A DNA stretch of 64,000 nt, taken from assembly GCF_040518285.1 (NCBI RefSeq), contig NZ_CP155449.1:1984001-2048000 (forward strand), given 5' to 3'. A model generated the notes under the pieces. That model searched no databases and was not told the DNA's origin. It saw only the letters and a program-made list of their open reading frames with translations. The position numbers and the translations under genes were made by a program. Numbering within the stretch: the stretch's first letter is position 1; each line of letters starts with the position of its first letter. The DNA comes from Knoellia sp. S7-12 (GTDB lineage: Bacteria; Actinomycetota; Actinomycetes; Actinomycetales; Dermatophilaceae). Of the stretch, positions 1 to 10,688 are shown one piece after another.

Positions 1-110
1 GCATCGTCGCCGATTCTGTCCCGCGCAACGAGCACGACGAGTGCATCGCCAAGGCGACCGCGGTGCTGCGTGCCGTCGCGACGGCATCGGCGTTGCGGAG
101 AGTGCCATGA
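1..110 (+). CDS. trpE: Anthranilate synthase component I, C-terminal end (partial)
   Basis: The frame beginning at base 3 reads IVADSVPRNEHDEC and then AKATAVLRAVATA before a TGA at 108-110. This is the usual C-terminus of TrpE, where the chorismate-binding fold ends in a GIVADS-type strand followed by a helix with conserved E-x-E-C-x-x-K-A. TrpE converts chorismate and ammonia to anthranilate, the first committed step of tryptophan synthesis. Only about 35 residues are inside the window; the start, promoter and any trp leader lie upstream. The stop overlaps the ATG of the next gene (ATGA at 107-110), so translation is probably coupled. The fragment is short, but its position before trpC-trpB-trpA makes the call firm. 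Confidence 0.88.
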   Translation, partial: IVADSVPRNEHDECIAKATAVLRAVATASALRRVP

Positions 111-679
111 GGGTGCTCCGCCGCCGCGGCGTCCTCGTCCTGCTCGTCATCCTCGGGGCCCTCCTCGTGGTGGTCACGGCGTCGCGCACCTGGCTCACCG
201 GATCCGTCGATGACGTCGTCCTCGGCGCCCGGTCGGTGAGCGCCACGGGTGCCGAGGCCGCTGGGGGAGTCGTTGCGCTGGCGCTCGTGGTCGTGGCGGG
301 AGCCGTGGCGTCAGCGACCGCTGGACCCCGCGCTCGCATCGTCGCGCTCGTCCTCACTGCGTTGGCAACGGTTGTCGGCATCGTCAACGTGGCTCGGGTG
401 CTGCTCGACCCGGACACGGTGTTGGGCCCGATCGCGGCGGCCGCAGCCGGTCGAACCGGCTCCCTCGAGACGCACTCCAGCGTCAACGCCTGGCCCTGGG
501 TGGCGATGCTCGGTTTCGCCCTGGCCGGGCTTGCGCTGGCGGGTCTGACCCGGGTCAGACGCGTCGCCCCTGGGCTGTCGTCACGCTACGAGGCGCCGGG
601 TCGAGCCCCCGAGAGCGACTGGGACCAGCTCAGCGCAGGGGAGGACCCCACCGATGTCAGTCCGACGTCGCGAACCTGA
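107..679 (+). CDS. Trp biosynthesis-associated membrane protein (TIGR02234 family)
   Basis: Predicted 190-residue integral membrane protein. The start is taken at ATG 107, which overlaps the trpE stop; an in-frame ATG at 41 lies inside trpE and is unlikely. Hydrophobic segments are visible at about residues 8-25 (LVLLVILGALLVVVTAS), 52-70, 79-97 and 126-146. A conserved SRTWLTG-type motif follows the first helix. The family is restricted to Actinobacteria and nearly always lies between trpE and trpC. Its biochemical role is not established; it is named for context only. The C-terminal 40 residues are charged and probably cytoplasmic. The 39-base gap to the next gene and the common direction place it in the trp operon. 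Confidence 0.85.
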   Translation: MRVLRRRGVLVLLVILGALLVVVTASRTWLTGSVDDVVLGARSVSATGAEAAGGVVALALVVVAGAVASATAGPRARIVALVLTALATVVGIVNVARVLLDPDTVLGPIAAAAAGRTGSLETHSSVNAWPWVAMLGFALAGLALAGLTRVRRVAPGLSSRYEAPGRAPESDWDQLSAGEDPTDVSPTSRT

Positions 680-718
680 CAGAATGACGCGCGAACTCAC
701 ATCTTCCGGGAGGCACCC

Positions 719-955
719 ATGGCTGAGCACGACGACGACGACAACCACGGCAACAGCGTGGCCGCTTGGGTCATGGTCGGTCTTGTCCTCCTCGGGTCGT
801 TCATCATGTCGCTCGCGTTCATCTTCCCCAGCGTCGCGCTCTTCGTCGTCGGTGTCGTCGTGGTGATCGCGGGTCTCGTCGCGGGCAAGCTGATGGCCCT
901 CGCGGGCTATGGCATCAACGGCGACGTCGCACGCAGCGACACCAACCTCTCCTGA
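719..955 (+). CDS. Small HGxxPAG-like membrane protein
   Basis: 78-residue protein with an acidic N-terminus ([12 protein letters not shown]), then two membrane segments at about residues 18-37 and 40-62. The block NHGNSVAAW matches the HGxxPAG signature of a small actinobacterial membrane family often found between the TIGR02234 gene and trpC, but the Pro is replaced by Val here. The start is ATG 719, preceded by a good Shine-Dalgarno (GGGAGG, about 707-713). The gene sits 39 bases after the Trp membrane protein and 10 bases before trpC, so it belongs to the same operon. Function unknown; a role in supporting Trp enzymes at the membrane would be a guess. Confidence 0.75.
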   Translation: MAEHDDDDNHGNSVAAWVMVGLVLLGSFIMSLAFIFPSVALFVVGVVVVIAGLVAGKLMALAGYGINGDVARSDTNLS

Positions 956-965
956 GCCGGCGTCC

Positions 966-1790
966 ATGACCACCGTGCTCGACGCCATCGTCGCCGGTGT
1001 GCGCGAGGACCTCGCCGTCCGTGCCGAGCGGGTCAGCCTGGGCGACCTCGAACGTCGGGTGGGTGAGGTCCCCGGAGCGATCGACGCCGAGGAACGACTG
1101 CGCGCCGACGGCCTCTCACTCATCGCCGAGGTCAAGCGGGCCAGCCCCAGCAAGGGTGCCCTGGCCGACATCCCTGATCCGGCTTCCCTGGCGCGCACCT
1201 ATGCCGAGGCCGGCGCCACCGCCATCAGCGTCCTCACCGAGCAGCGCCGCTTCGGTGGCAGCCTCGACGATCTCGACGCAGTGCGGTCAGCAGTCACCAT
1301 CCCGGTGCTGCGCAAGGACTTCATGGTCACCGACTACCAGCTGTGGGAGGCCCGGGCCCACGGCGCGGACATCATCCTGCTCATCGTCGCGTCGCTCACC
1401 GATGAGGAGCTCTTCCGGATGCACAGCCTCGCCCATGACCTCGGCATGACCGCCCTCGTCGAGGTCCACGACGAGGGTGAGACCCAGCGCGCCGTCGACG
1501 CCGGTGCCCGCGTCATCGGCGTGAACGCCCGCAACCTCAAGACCCTCGACATCCACACCGACACCTTCTCGCGTCTCGTGCCGCTCATCCCGCCGGGTGT
1601 CGTGACCGTGGCCGAGTCCGGAATCCGTGGGGCCCAGGACGCAGCCATGTATGCCGCCCAGGGCGCGCAGGCCGTGCTCGTCGGTGAGACGCTCGTGCGA
1701 GGCACGGACCCGAGTGCCGCGGTGCGCGACATCATCGCGGCCGGTGCCGCCAGCCCCATGGGCACCGTGGGCACTGAGGGCACTGCATGA
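966..1790 (+). CDS. trpC: Indole-3-glycerol phosphate synthase
   Basis: 274-residue TIM-barrel enzyme that converts 1-(2-carboxyphenylamino)-1-deoxyribulose-5-phosphate to indole-3-glycerol phosphate. Visible signatures are [13 protein letters not shown] (residues 52-64, with the catalytic Lys near 57), VLRKDFMV (second catalytic Lys near 117), the phosphate-side GVNARNLKT (about 185-193) and VAESGI. The ATG at 966 gives the usual TrpC length; the upstream in-frame ATG at 909 falls inside the preceding gene. The stop TGA at 1788-1790 overlaps the trpB ATG (ATGA), as expected for coupled expression of consecutive pathway enzymes. No TrpF or TrpD is present in this stretch. Confidence 0.97.
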   Translation: MTTVLDAIVAGVREDLAVRAERVSLGDLERRVGEVPGAIDAEERLRADGLSLIAEVKRASPSKGALADIPDPASLARTYAEAGATAISVLTEQRRFGGSLDDLDAVRSAVTIPVLRKDFMVTDYQLWEARAHGADIILLIVASLTDEELFRMHSLAHDLGMTALVEVHDEGETQRAVDAGARVIGVNARNLKTLDIHTDTFSRLVPLIPPGVVTVAESGIRGAQDAAMYAAQGAQAVLVGETLVRGTDPSAAVRDIIAAGAASPMGTVGTEGTA

Positions 1791-3043
1791 CCGCCGGACG
1801 CTTCGGCCAATTCGGTGGACGCTACGTCCCCGAAGCGCTCATCCCCGCCCTCGAGCAGCTCGACGAGGCCCGACTCACGGCGATGCAGGACCCGACCTTC
1901 CAGGCCGAGCTCGATGAGCTGCACCGCACCTACACCGGTCGCCCGAGCATCATCACCGAGGTGCCCCGGTTCGCGGCGCACGCCGGTGGAGCCCGGATCA
2001 TCCTCAAGCGTGAGGACCTCAACCACACCGGTTCCCACAAGATCAACAACGTCATCGCCCAGGCGCTGCTGACCAAGCGCATGGGCAAGACCCGCGTCAT
2101 CGCCGAAACCGGTGCAGGGCAGCACGGTGTCGCCACCGCGACCGCGGCCGCGCTCATGGGTCTCGAGTGCCGCGTCTACATGGGCAAGGTCGACACCGAG
2201 CGGCAGGCGCTCAACGTCGCGCGCATGCGGATGCTCGGTGCCGAGGTCGTGGCCGTTGAGCACGGCAGCGCCACCCTCAAGGACGCCATCAACGAGGCCC
2301 TGCGCGACTGGGTCACCAACGTCGAAGACACTCACTACCTCATTGGCACGGTCACCGGCCCGCACCCGTTCCCCGAGATGGTGCGCGACTTCCACCGCAT
2401 CATCGGCGTCGAGGCCCGCGAGCAGGTTCTCGAGCTGACTGGTCGCCTGCCCGACGCCGTGGTCGCCTGCGTCGGTGGCGGGTCCAACGCGATGGGCATC
2501 TTCCACCGCTTCATCGAGGACGAGGGTGTCCGGCTCGTCGGTGTCGAGGCCGGGGGAGAAGGCCTGGGAGGCCGTCATGCCGCCCGCTTCGCCACTGCTG
2601 TGCCCGGAGTCCTCCATGGTGCGATGAGTTATCTCATGCAGGACGAGGACGGTCAGACGGTCGATTCGCACTCGGTGTCGGCCGGACTCGACTACCCGAG
2701 CGTGGGTCCCGAGCACTCCTACCTGCGTGACACGGGTCGCGCCGAATACGTCTATGCCACTGATGATCAGGCCATGGAAGCGTTCGCTCTCCTGTGCCGC
2801 ACCGAGGGCATCATCCCGGCGATCGAGTCGGCGCACGCCCTCGCCGGTGCCCTGGTTCTCGGGCGCGAGCTGGGTCCGGACGCCACACTCCTCGTCAACC
2901 TGTCGGGGCGCGGGGACAAGGACATGCACACCGCGGCGGAGTGGTTCAACCTCGTCGGCGATGTTGTCGACGACGACGAGGTGGTGCCGTCGGGTGAGTC
3001 CGACGACCCCGGTGCCACCGGCGACGGACGGACCCAGCTGTGA
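1787..3043 (+). CDS. trpB: Tryptophan synthase beta chain
   Basis: 418-residue PLP enzyme that condenses indole with serine to give tryptophan. It opens with the typical [11 protein letters not shown]. The PLP lysine lies in [10 protein letters not shown] (Lys near 85), the phosphate-binding loop is [10 protein letters not shown] (about 227-236), and [11 protein letters not shown] occurs near the end. The C-terminus carries an extra acidic tail of about 25 residues after the core ([16 protein letters not shown]). It overlaps trpC upstream by four bases and trpA downstream by four bases. A complete functional TrpB1-type chain is expected, pairing with the adjacent alpha chain for indole channelling. 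Confidence 0.98.
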   Translation: MTAGRFGQFGGRYVPEALIPALEQLDEARLTAMQDPTFQAELDELHRTYTGRPSIITEVPRFAAHAGGARIILKREDLNHTGSHKINNVIAQALLTKRMGKTRVIAETGAGQHGVATATAAALMGLECRVYMGKVDTERQALNVARMRMLGAEVVAVEHGSATLKDAINEALRDWVTNVEDTHYLIGTVTGPHPFPEMVRDFHRIIGVEAREQVLELTGRLPDAVVACVGGGSNAMGIFHRFIEDEGVRLVGVEAGGEGLGGRHAARFATAVPGVLHGAMSYLMQDEDGQTVDSHSVSAGLDYPSVGPEHSYLRDTGRAEYVYATDDQAMEAFALLCRTEGIIPAIESAHALAGALVLGRELGPDATLLVNLSGRGDKDMHTAAEWFNLVGDVVDDDEVVPSGESDDPGATGDGRTQL

Positions 3044-3852
3044 GCGCAAACCTCGGCGCCAGTGACGTTCTCGCGCAGTGCAAGGCGGAGGGGCGCGCCG
3101 CTCTCATCGGCTACCTCCCGGTCGGCTTCCCCGACGTCGAAGGTTCGATCCGCGCCATGGTCGCCATGGTCGAGTGTGGTGTCGACATCGTCGAAGTCGG
3201 TCTCCCATACTCCGATCCGCTCATGGACGGGCCCGTCATCCAGAACGCCGTCGAGGTCGCCCTGCACGGTGGGGTCCACGTCGTCGACGGGTTCCGCGCG
3301 ACACAGGCGATTCGCGATGCCGGTGCCCCCGCGCTCGTCATGAGCTATTGGAACCTCATCCTTCGGCGGGGGGTCGACCGCTATGCCGCGGAGCTGGCTG
3401 CCGCTGGCGGCGCCGGTCTCATCACGCCGGACCTCATCCCCGACGAGGCGCAGGAATGGATCGCTGCCAGTGAGCGTGAGGGCCTCGACCGGGTCTTCCT
3501 CGTGGCACCGAGTTCCACACCGGAGCGACTGTCCCGCGTCACCGAGGCCTGCCGCGGATTCGTCTACGCCGCCTCGACGATGGGCGTGACGGGGGAGCGG
3601 ACGAGTGTTGGCTCAGCGGCTCGTGACCTCGTCGACCGGACGAAGTCCGTGACCGATCTGCCTGTCTGCGTCGGCCTCGGTGTCTCCAACGGTGATCAGG
3701 CCGCCGAGCTGGCTCAGTATGCCGACGGCGTCATCGTCGGCACCGCCTTCGTCAGGACTCTCAGCGGTGACGGGGAACTCGGAGCCCGTCTCGACGCGTT
3801 GCGCGAGTTGACGACTGATTTGGCCAGGGGAGTGAGGGAAGGAGCGAGGTGA
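3040..3852 (+). CDS. trpA: Tryptophan synthase alpha chain
   Basis: 270-residue TIM-barrel subunit that cleaves indole-3-glycerol phosphate to indole and glyceraldehyde-3-phosphate. The catalytic Glu lies in [13 protein letters not shown] (residue about 52) and the catalytic Asp in the [10 protein letters not shown] block (about 59-63). Family strands [12 protein letters not shown] and [10 protein letters not shown] are present. The start is GTG 3040, inside the GTGA overlap with the trpB stop. Its own stop (3850-3852) overlaps the GTG of the following MauE-like gene, so the trp operon reads directly into envelope redox genes. Confidence 0.97.
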   Translation: MSANLGASDVLAQCKAEGRAALIGYLPVGFPDVEGSIRAMVAMVECGVDIVEVGLPYSDPLMDGPVIQNAVEVALHGGVHVVDGFRATQAIRDAGAPALVMSYWNLILRRGVDRYAAELAAAGGAGLITPDLIPDEAQEWIAASEREGLDRVFLVAPSSTPERLSRVTEACRGFVYAASTMGVTGERTSVGSAARDLVDRTKSVTDLPVCVGLGVSNGDQAAELAQYADGVIVGTAFVRTLSGDGELGARLDALRELTTDLARGVREGAR

Positions 3853-4319
3853 GCACTCGTGTCGCGGACGGCCTCGGGCTGGTTGCCCGTCTCGTCCTCG
3901 GCACAGTCTTCCTCGTCGCCGGTGCCCTCAAGGTTCCCACTCCTGAAGCCCTGGCCAAGGCCACCCAGGCCTACCAGGTCCTCCCGCACGATGTCGCGGC
4001 CTACGTCGGCTATGCCCTGCCCATCGCGGAGGTCATCCTCGGCCTGCTGCTCAGCCTCGGCCTCTTCACCCGGGCGTCGGCGGTCATCAGCTCGCTCCTG
4101 CTCGTCGCGTTCATTATCGGGATCGCGCAGGCGTGGGCTCGTGGGCTGACCATCGACTGCGGCTGCTTCGGCGGTGGCGGCACGGTGAGCGCCGACGAGA
4201 CGTCCTATCTGCCTCGCATCCTCGAGGACTTCGGCCTGCTCGCCTGCGGCCTGTGGCTCTCGTGGCGCCCGAAGTCCCCTCTGTCCCTCGAGCGGGCGAT
4301 CTTCGGCCCGGCCGACTGA
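3849..4319 (+). CDS. MauE/DoxX-like redox-associated membrane protein
   Basis: 156-residue polytopic protein with four hydrophobic helices (about residues 8-26, 46-68, 73-94 and 120-138). The first reads VARLVLGTVFLVAGALK, typical of the MauE/DoxX group, and a DCGCFGGGG block after helix 3 holds two cysteines that could shuttle electrons. Known MauE proteins support disulfide formation in periplasmic partners. This fits the next gene, a CPAC thioredoxin-fold protein 47 bases downstream. The GTG start overlaps the trpA stop by four bases. Likely role: quinone- or membrane-linked thiol oxidation partner (inference from family and neighbour). Confidence 0.8.
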   Translation: MSTRVADGLGLVARLVLGTVFLVAGALKVPTPEALAKATQAYQVLPHDVAAYVGYALPIAEVILGLLLSLGLFTRASAVISSLLLVAFIIGIAQAWARGLTIDCGCFGGGGTVSADETSYLPRILEDFGLLACGLWLSWRPKSPLSLERAIFGPAD

Positions 4320-4366
4320 GCCCGCCGCACCGACCCTCCCACCGCTGCACAAGGAGCCCGAGCACC

Positions 4367-5137
4367 ATGGCGAAGAAGATGACAGGCCCGGCCAGCGCGC
4401 GCCAGGCCAAGATCGACGCGGCCACCAAGAACGCAGGTGGAGGCGCCAACAAGATCATCGTCGCTGCCGTGGTCCTCGTCGTCGCGATCGTCGCGATCGT
4501 CGGGGGCGTGGTGATCGCAGACCAGAAGAAGCAGGAGCGCGTGGGCACGAGCACCGCGGTTCCGGCGGCTGCCGGTGCGATGGGCGAGGGTTTCGTCGCC
4601 AACAAGGACGCCACCCTCGTTGCCGGGGCACCGACCCTGGACATCTATGAGGACTTCCAGTGCCCGGCCTGCGCGCAGTTCGAGCGAATCATGGGCGGCA
4701 CGGTGAATGAGCTCGCCGAACAGGGCAAGATCAAGCTCGTGTATCACCTCAAGACGATCATCGACGCGAACACCGGCACCACCCATTCGTTGACGATGGG
4801 CAACGCAGCCATGTGCGCCGCCGACCAGGGCAGCTTCCAGGCCTTCCACGACGACGTGTTCGCCAACCTGCCCGAGCAGGAGGGTCAGGGCTGGACTGCC
4901 GCCCAGACGACGGGCTTCGCCGAGAAGGCCGGGATCACCGGAGCAGCCCTGGACACGTGGCAGACGTGCGTCGACGATCGGAAGTACGCGACCTACGTCG
5001 AGTCGACCGAAGAGGCCTCGGCCAAGGCCAACATCACCGGCACCCCCACCGTCCTCCTGGCCGGTGAGAAGCTCGACTTCAACCAGGTCCCCGACGCCGC
5101 CGCGCTCACGGCCGCCATCGAAGCCGCAACCAAGTGA
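4367..5137 (+). CDS. Membrane-anchored DsbA-family thioredoxin-fold oxidoreductase
   Basis: 256 residues. Start chosen at ATG 4367, preceded by AAGGAG (4351-4356); the frame is open for 78 codons upstream, but those overlap the MauE-like gene. A Lys/Ala-rich cytoplasmic N-terminus is followed by one membrane anchor at about 29-51. The thioredoxin-like domain has active site CPAC (Cys 99 and Cys 102) in YEDFQCPACAQFE and a cis-Pro segment GTPTVLL near residue 225. A second Cys pair (CAADQ and TCVDDR) lies in the helical insert. It should act outside the membrane to oxidise or isomerise disulfides, probably with the MauE-like protein. The stop overlaps the lgt start. Confidence 0.9.
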   Translation: MAKKMTGPASARQAKIDAATKNAGGGANKIIVAAVVLVVAIVAIVGGVVIADQKKQERVGTSTAVPAAAGAMGEGFVANKDATLVAGAPTLDIYEDFQCPACAQFERIMGGTVNELAEQGKIKLVYHLKTIIDANTGTTHSLTMGNAAMCAADQGSFQAFHDDVFANLPEQEGQGWTAAQTTGFAEKAGITGAALDTWQTCVDDRKYATYVESTEEASAKANITGTPTVLLAGEKLDFNQVPDAAALTAAIEAATK

Positions 5138-5997
5138 TGCTCCCCGCAACCATCCCGAGCCCCACCGCGGGCGTCTTCCATCTCGGGCCCCTGCCGATCC
5201 GTGGCTACGCGCTGTGCATCCTGCTCGGCATCGTCGTCGCCGTCTGGATCACCGAGCGCCGGATGCGCACCCGCGGAGGTGAGCCGGGGCAGGTGCTGGA
5301 CGTTGCGGCATACGCCGTCGTTGCCGGAATCATCGGTGGCCGGATCTATCACGTCATCACCACACCGGATCCTTATTGGGGCAAAGACGGCAACCCCGTC
5401 GACGCGCTCAAGATCTGGGAGGGCGGCCTGGGCATCTGGGGCGCCGTGGCGCTCGGTGCCCTCGGAGCCTGGGTGGGATGCCGTCGCGTCGGTGTGAGAT
5501 ATCTCGACTTCGCCGACGCCGCGGCACCGGGCATTCTCGTGGCCCAGGGCATCGGTCGCTGGGGCAACTGGTTCAACAACGAGCTCTTCGGTGGGCCGAC
5601 GGACCTGCCCTGGGGCCTCGAGATCCACAGGTGGGACAACTCCACTGGTCGGGCCGTCACGGACGCGAACGGTGACGCCATCGTGCAGGGCATCTATCAC
5701 CCCACGTTCCTCTATGAAGCGATCTTCGTCATGCTTCTGGCGCTGGTGCTGCTGCTCATCGAACGCCGCTGGTCCCTGGCCCGTGGACAGCTCTTCGGCC
5801 TCTACATCGCGGGCTATCCGGTCGGGCGGATCATCATCGAGAAGATGCGCACCGACGACGCCGAGCTCATCTTCGGACAGCGGGTCAATGTCTGGACGAG
5901 CATCGTCGTCTTCCTCATCGGTGTGGCGATCGTCGTCCACACGGGGCGGCGCGCTCGCAAGGGTCAGGACGCCCCAGCCCAACCATCCACGATGTGA
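5134..5997 (+). CDS. lgt: Prolipoprotein diacylglyceryl transferase
   Basis: 287-residue polytopic membrane enzyme that transfers diacylglycerol from phosphatidylglycerol to the lipobox Cys of prelipoproteins. The Lgt signature GRWGNWFNNELFGGP is at residues 141-155, and the conserved R-G-Y (PIRGYAL) and YHP-F-YE segments are present. GTG 5134 (overlapping the DsbA-like stop) and ATG 5137 are both possible starts. The C-terminus is short and basic; some actinobacterial Lgt proteins carry long tails, which this one lacks. Substrates within this window include the lipobox proteins at 52220-53050 and 57359-58504. It is the last gene of the trp-mauE-dsbA-lgt run. Confidence 0.96.
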   Translation: MMLPATIPSPTAGVFHLGPLPIRGYALCILLGIVVAVWITERRMRTRGGEPGQVLDVAAYAVVAGIIGGRIYHVITTPDPYWGKDGNPVDALKIWEGGLGIWGAVALGALGAWVGCRRVGVRYLDFADAAAPGILVAQGIGRWGNWFNNELFGGPTDLPWGLEIHRWDNSTGRAVTDANGDAIVQGIYHPTFLYEAIFVMLLALVLLLIERRWSLARGQLFGLYIAGYPVGRIIIEKMRTDDAELIFGQRVNVWTSIVVFLIGVAIVVHTGRRARKGQDAPAQPSTM

Positions 5998-6032
5998 GAT
6001 ACGTCCGCTCGCATTGCAAGACGCCCGTGGGA

Positions 6033-6038
6033 TAGCAT
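6033..6038 (+). promoter_or_regulatory. Possible -10 element for gltB
   Basis: TAGCAT within GGGATAGCATCC matches the TANNNT pattern seen before other genes in this window. No good -35 hexamer is visible at 16-18 bases upstream. If used, gltB has a 5' leader of roughly 100 bases (6045-6143), in which a short direct repeat TTCTCGCG occurs twice but no known riboswitch is recognised. Confidence 0.3.
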
Positions 6039-6143
6039 CCGTCAAAACGTGGCCACTGCTGTCCGCGTCCGATGACCTCCCCGTGCCCGGATTCTCGCGT
6101 TCTCGCGTTCCCGGCCCCGACTCCCTGAGGACGGTGACCCGAC

Positions 6144-9100
6144 GTGTCTCCGACGCGCTTCTCCGCCCACCCGGCCGACACCGGTCTCTACCGGCGCGCC
6201 CACGAGCACGACGCCTGTGGTGTCGCCATGGTGGCGACCATGCGTGGCACGGCGGGCCACGACATCGTTGAGCACGCGCTCACCGCCCTGCGCAACCTCG
6301 ACCACCGTGGTGCCACCGGCGCCGACCCCCTCGTCGGTGACGGAGCCGGCATCCTCACGCAGCTGCCCGACACGTTCTTCCGCGCGGTCCTGGACGTCGA
6401 ACTGCCGCAGGCCGGGGCGTATGCCGCGGGCATGGCCTACCTGCCCGTCGACGAGTCCGAGCGTGCCGCTGCCGAGCACCGGATCAGCCAGATCGCTTCC
6501 GAAGAGGGCCTGGAGGTCCTCGCCTGGCGCGATGTGCCCGTGACCCCCGACCTGGTCGGTGAGGCCGCACGAGCCTGTATGCCGGTCTTCCGCCAGCTCT
6601 TCGTCGCGGCTCCCGACAGCGGCGTCTCGGGCATCGAGCTCGACCGTCTCGCCTTCTGTCTGCGCAAGCGCGCCGAGCGCGAGGCCGAGGTCTACTTCCC
6701 GTCGCTCTCGGCCCGCACCATCGTCTACAAGGGCATGCTGACGACTGGTCAGCTCGAGCCGTTCTTCCCGGACCTCTCGGACGAGCGCTTCGCGAGCGAG
6801 CTCGCCCTGGTGCACTCACGCTTCTCGACCAACACCTTCCCGAGCTGGCCGTTGGCCCACCCCTATCGCCTCATGGCGCACAACGGGGAGATCAACACCG
6901 TCAAAGGCAACCGCAACTGGATGCGCGCCCGTGAGAGCCAGCTCGTGTCGAACGCCTTCGGTGGCGACCTCGACCGGCTCTTCCCGATCTGCACCCCCGA
7001 CGCCTCCGACTCGGCGAGCTTCGACGAGGTGCTCGAGCTCGTCCACCTCGGTGGCCGATCGCTGCCCCACGCCGTCCTCATGATGATCCCGGAGGCGTGG
7101 GAGAACCACGCCGAGATGGATCCGGCCCGGCGCGCGTTCTACGAGTTCCACTCGACCTTCATGGAGCCGTGGGACGGTCCGGCCTGTGTCGCCTTCACCG
7201 ACGGCACGCTCATCGGCGCGGTCCTCGACCGCAACGGTCTGCGCCCCGGCCGCTACTGGGTCACCGAGGACGGTCTCGTCGTCCTTGCCTCCGAGGCCGG
7301 TGTCCTGGACCTTCCGCCCGAGACAGTGGTCAAGCGCGGCCGACTCCAGCCGGGTCGCATGTTCCTCATCGACACGGCTGCCGGCCGCATCATCAGCGAC
7401 GACGAGGTCAAGTCCGAGCTCGCCGCCGAGAAGCCCTATGAGGAGTGGCTGCACGCAGGCCTGTTGTCGCTCGAGGATCTCCCAGACCGTGAGCACATCA
7501 TCCACACGGCGGCGTCGGTCGCGCGACGTCAGCGCACCTTCGGCTACACCGAGGAGGAGCTCAAGATCCTCCTCGCGCCCATGGCGCGCACAGGTGGCGA
7601 AGCCCTGGGCTCAATGGGCACGGACACGCCCGTCGCGGTGCTGTCCGACAAGCCGCGACTGCTCTTCGACTACTTCACCCAGCTCTTCGCCCAGGTGACG
7701 AACCCGCCCCTCGACGCCATCCGCGAGGAGCTCGTCACCTCGCTCGGCACGGTCATCGGCCCCGAGGGCAACATGTTCGAGGCCACCCCGGTGCACGCCC
7801 GCCAGGTCGTTCTGCCGTTCCCGGTCCTCGACAACGACGAGCTAGCGAAGATCGTGCACATCAATGCCGACGGTGACCTCCCCGGCTACGCCACCCACGT
7901 CGCCCGCGGCACCTACAAAGTCGACGAGGGTGAGACCGCCCTGCGCAGCCGTCTCGACGAGATCTGCAGCGAGGTCAGCGCGGCCATCGCCCGCGGCGCC
8001 CGCTTCGTCGTGCTCTCGGACCGTGACTCCGACCGCGACCACGCGCCCATCCCATCGCTGCTCCTCACCTCCGCCGTGCACCACCACCTCATCCGCGAGA
8101 AGACCCGCAACATGGTTGGGCTCCTCGTCGAGGCTGGTGACGTCCGCGAGGTGCACCACGTCGCACTGCTCGTCGGGTTCGGCGCGGCCGCGATCAACCC
8201 CTACCTCGCGATGGAAACCGTCGAGGACATGGTCCGCACCGGCGCCGTCACCGGAGTCACCGCGGAGCAGGCCGTCAAGAACCTCATCAAGGCGCTCGGC
8301 AAGGGGATCCTCAAGGTCATGTCCAAGATGGGCATCTCCACGGTTGCGTCCTACCGCGGAGCCCAGGTCTTCGAGGCGCTCGGACTCTCGCAGGAGCTCG
8401 TCGACGAGTACTTCACCGGCATCGTCTCCCAGCTGGGTGGGATCGGCCTCGACGTCATTGCCGCGGAGACCGCGGCACGCCACGACTCGGCATACCCCAC
8501 CGACGGCGTGATTCTCTCGCACCGCAAGCTCCGCGTCGGAGGTGAATACCAGTGGCGTCGCGAAGGCGAGCCGCACCTCTTCGACCCCGACACCGTCTTC
8601 CGGTTGCAGCACGCGACGCGTGAGCGCCGCTACGACATCTTCAAGCAGTACACGTCGCGCATCGACGACCAGTCCGAGCGTCTCATGACGCTGCGCGGTC
8701 TGTTCGAGCTCGGCGGCAACGCTGGGGGTGAGCCGATCTCCATCGACGAGGTCGAGCCCGTCAGCGACATCGTCAAGCGTTTCAGCACGGGTGCGATGAG
8801 CTATGGATCGATCAGCAAGGAGGCTCACGAGACGATGGCCGTCGCGATGAACCGTCTCGGTGGCCGCTCCAACACCGGTGAGGGTGGCGAGGACCTCGAG
8901 CGACTCCTCGACCCCGAGCGTCGGTCCGCGATCAAGCAGGTTGCCTCGGGTCGCTTCGGTGTCACCTCGGCCTACCTCACCCATGCCGACGACATCCAGA
9001 TCAAGATGGCGCAGGGTGCCAAGCCCGGCGAGGGTGGTCAGCTGCCCGGCCCCAAGGTCTACCCGTGGGTGGCGCGCACGCGTCACAGCACGCCCGGCGT

Positions 9101-10688
9101 CGGTCTCATCAGTCCTCCGCCGCACCACGACATCTATTCGATCGAGGACCTGGCTCAGCTGATCCACGACCTCAAGAACGCCAACCCGCAGGCTCGGATC
9201 CACGTCAAGCTCGTGTCCGAGATCGGTGTCGGCACGGTCGCGGCAGGGGTGTCCAAGGCTCACGCCGACGTCGTGCTCATCTCTGGCCACGACGGTGGCA
9301 CCGGTGCCTCGCCGCTGACCTCGCTCAAGCACGCGGGTGGACCCTGGGAGCTCGGTCTCGCCGAGACCCAGCAGACCCTCGTCCTCAACGGGTTGCGCGA
9401 CCGGATCGTCGTCCAGGTCGATGGTCAGATCAAGACCGGTCGCGACGTCGTCATCGCGGCGCTGCTCGGAGCCGAGGAGTTCGGCTTTGCCACCGCGCCC
9501 CTCGTCGTGAGTGGCTGCATCCTCATGCGGGTGTGCCACCTCGACACGTGTCCCGTCGGCATCGCCACCCAGAACCCCGAACTGCGTTCGCGCTACACCG
9601 GCAAGCCGGAGTTCGTCGAGACCTTCTTCGAGTACGTCGCAGAGGAGGTCCGTGAGCACCTCGCGTCCCTCGGGTTCCGCAGCATCGAGGAGGCGATCGG
9701 GCAGATCACCGCGCTCGACACGAGCAAGGCCGTCGCCCACTGGAAGGCCGCAGGCCTCGACCTCTCTCCGATTCTCGCCGAGGTCGACAGCCCCGATGGC
9801 TCTGCGAAGCGCCACACGATCGGCCAGGATCACGGACTCGAGAAGGCACTCGACCACCAACTCATCGCCATCGCCCGCGAGGCCATCGATGACGGCACCC
9901 CCGTGACCGGCTCCGCGGCTGTCCGCAACGTCAACCGCACCGTCGGCACGATGCTGGGTCACGAGGTCACCCGGGTCCACTCCAACGGACTCCCGGACGG
10001 CACGATCGATCTCACCCTGCGCGGGTCGGCGGGCCAGAGTTTCGGCGCGTTCGTGCCCAAGGGCGTGACCCTGCGTCTCGTCGGGGACGCGAACGACTAC
10101 GTCGGCAAGGGCCTCTCGGGTGGACGCATCATCGTCGCGCCCGACCCCAACGCGCCGCTCACGGCCGAGGACAACGTCATCGCCGGCAACGTGATCGGCT
10201 ACGGCGCGACCTCGGGCGAGATCTTCCTGCGAGGCCGTGTCGGTGAGCGGTTCTGCGTGCGCAACTCCGGCATCACTGCCGTCGTCGAGGGCGTGGGTGA
10301 CCACGGCCTCGAATACATGACTGGCGGCACAGTGCTCATCCTCGGGTCGACCGGCCGCAACGTCGCGGCCGGGATGTCAGGTGGCGTTGGTTATGTCCTG
10401 GACCTCGACGCCGCTCGAGTCAATGGCGAACTCGTCGACGTGTCTCCCTTGCGGGACAGCGACATCGCCGTCGTTCGCGACCTGCTCGAGCGTCATCGCA
10501 GCCACACCGGGTCGGCTGTTGCCACCCACCTGCTCGAGGACTGGGAGTCGGCGCGTCAGCGCTTCTCGCTCGTCCTTCCCCGCGACTACCAGCGAGTCCT
10601 TGACGTGCGCGCCGCTGCCGAGGCCGAGGGCCTCGACCTCGAAGGCGCTGAGGTCTGGGATCGCATCATGGAGGCTTCCCGTGCCTGA
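6144..10688 (+). CDS. gltB: Glutamate synthase (NADPH) large subunit
   Basis: 1514 residues, the usual GltB length. It makes two glutamates from glutamine and 2-oxoglutarate. Domain order: N-terminal class II glutaminase ([12 protein letters not shown], with the nucleophile Cys at about 25, exposed after removal of the leader), central domain, FMN-binding barrel, 3Fe-4S cluster motif [15 protein letters not shown] starting near residue 1125, and the C-terminal GXGXG beta-helix. GTG 6144 is preceded by a weak GAGGACGG. It overlaps gltD by eight bases, so the two subunits are made together. With glutamine synthetase elsewhere it forms the main low-ammonium assimilation route. Confidence 0.98.
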   Translation: MSPTRFSAHPADTGLYRRAHEHDACGVAMVATMRGTAGHDIVEHALTALRNLDHRGATGADPLVGDGAGILTQLPDTFFRAVLDVELPQAGAYAAGMAYLPVDESERAAAEHRISQIASEEGLEVLAWRDVPVTPDLVGEAARACMPVFRQLFVAAPDSGVSGIELDRLAFCLRKRAEREAEVYFPSLSARTIVYKGMLTTGQLEPFFPDLSDERFASELALVHSRFSTNTFPSWPLAHPYRLMAHNGEINTVKGNRNWMRARESQLVSNAFGGDLDRLFPICTPDASDSASFDEVLELVHLGGRSLPHAVLMMIPEAWENHAEMDPARRAFYEFHSTFMEPWDGPACVAFTDGTLIGAVLDRNGLRPGRYWVTEDGLVVLASEAGVLDLPPETVVKRGRLQPGRMFLIDTAAGRIISDDEVKSELAAEKPYEEWLHAGLLSLEDLPDREHIIHTAASVARRQRTFGYTEEELKILLAPMARTGGEALGSMGTDTPVAVLSDKPRLLFDYFTQLFAQVTNPPLDAIREELVTSLGTVIGPEGNMFEATPVHARQVVLPFPVLDNDELAKIVHINADGDLPGYATHVARGTYKVDEGETALRSRLDEICSEVSAAIARGARFVVLSDRDSDRDHAPIPSLLLTSAVHHHLIREKTRNMVGLLVEAGDVREVHHVALLVGFGAAAINPYLAMETVEDMVRTGAVTGVTAEQAVKNLIKALGKGILKVMSKMGISTVASYRGAQVFEALGLSQELVDEYFTGIVSQLGGIGLDVIAAETAARHDSAYPTDGVILSHRKLRVGGEYQWRREGEPHLFDPDTVFRLQHATRERRYDIFKQYTSRIDDQSERLMTLRGLFELGGNAGGEPISIDEVEPVSDIVKRFSTGAMSYGSISKEAHETMAVAMNRLGGRSNTGEGGEDLERLLDPERRSAIKQVASGRFGVTSAYLTHADDIQIKMAQGAKPGEGGQLPGPKVYPWVARTRHSTPGVGLISPPPHHDIYSIEDLAQLIHDLKNANPQARIHVKLVSEIGVGTVAAGVSKAHADVVLISGHDGGTGASPLTSLKHAGGPWELGLAETQQTLVLNGLRDRIVVQVDGQIKTGRDVVIAALLGAEEFGFATAPLVVSGCILMRVCHLDTCPVGIATQNPELRSRYTGKPEFVETFFEYVAEEVREHLASLGFRSIEEAIGQITALDTSKAVAHWKAAGLDLSPILAEVDSPDGSAKRHTIGQDHGLEKALDHQLIAIAREAIDDGTPVTGSAAVRNVNRTVGTMLGHEVTRVHSNGLPDGTIDLTLRGSAGQSFGAFVPKGVTLRLVGDANDYVGKGLSGGRIIVAPDPNAPLTAEDNVIAGNVIGYGATSGEIFLRGRVGERFCVRNSGITAVVEGVGDHGLEYMTGGTVLILGSTGRNVAAGMSGGVGYVLDLDAARVNGELVDVSPLRDSDIAVVRDLLERHRSHTGSAVATHLLEDWESARQRFSLVLPRDYQRVLDVRAAAEAEGLDLEGAEVWDRIMEASRA

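Noticed and set aside
5998-6143. Riboswitch or glnA-type RNA before gltB
   Set aside because: No conserved aptamer block recognised; only a short TTCTCGCG direct repeat.
7842-10304. 820-residue frame antisense to gltB
   Set aside because: Classic shadow of a high-GC gene: composition rich in Arg, Asp, Val, Gly with no domain; gltB is complete opposite it.
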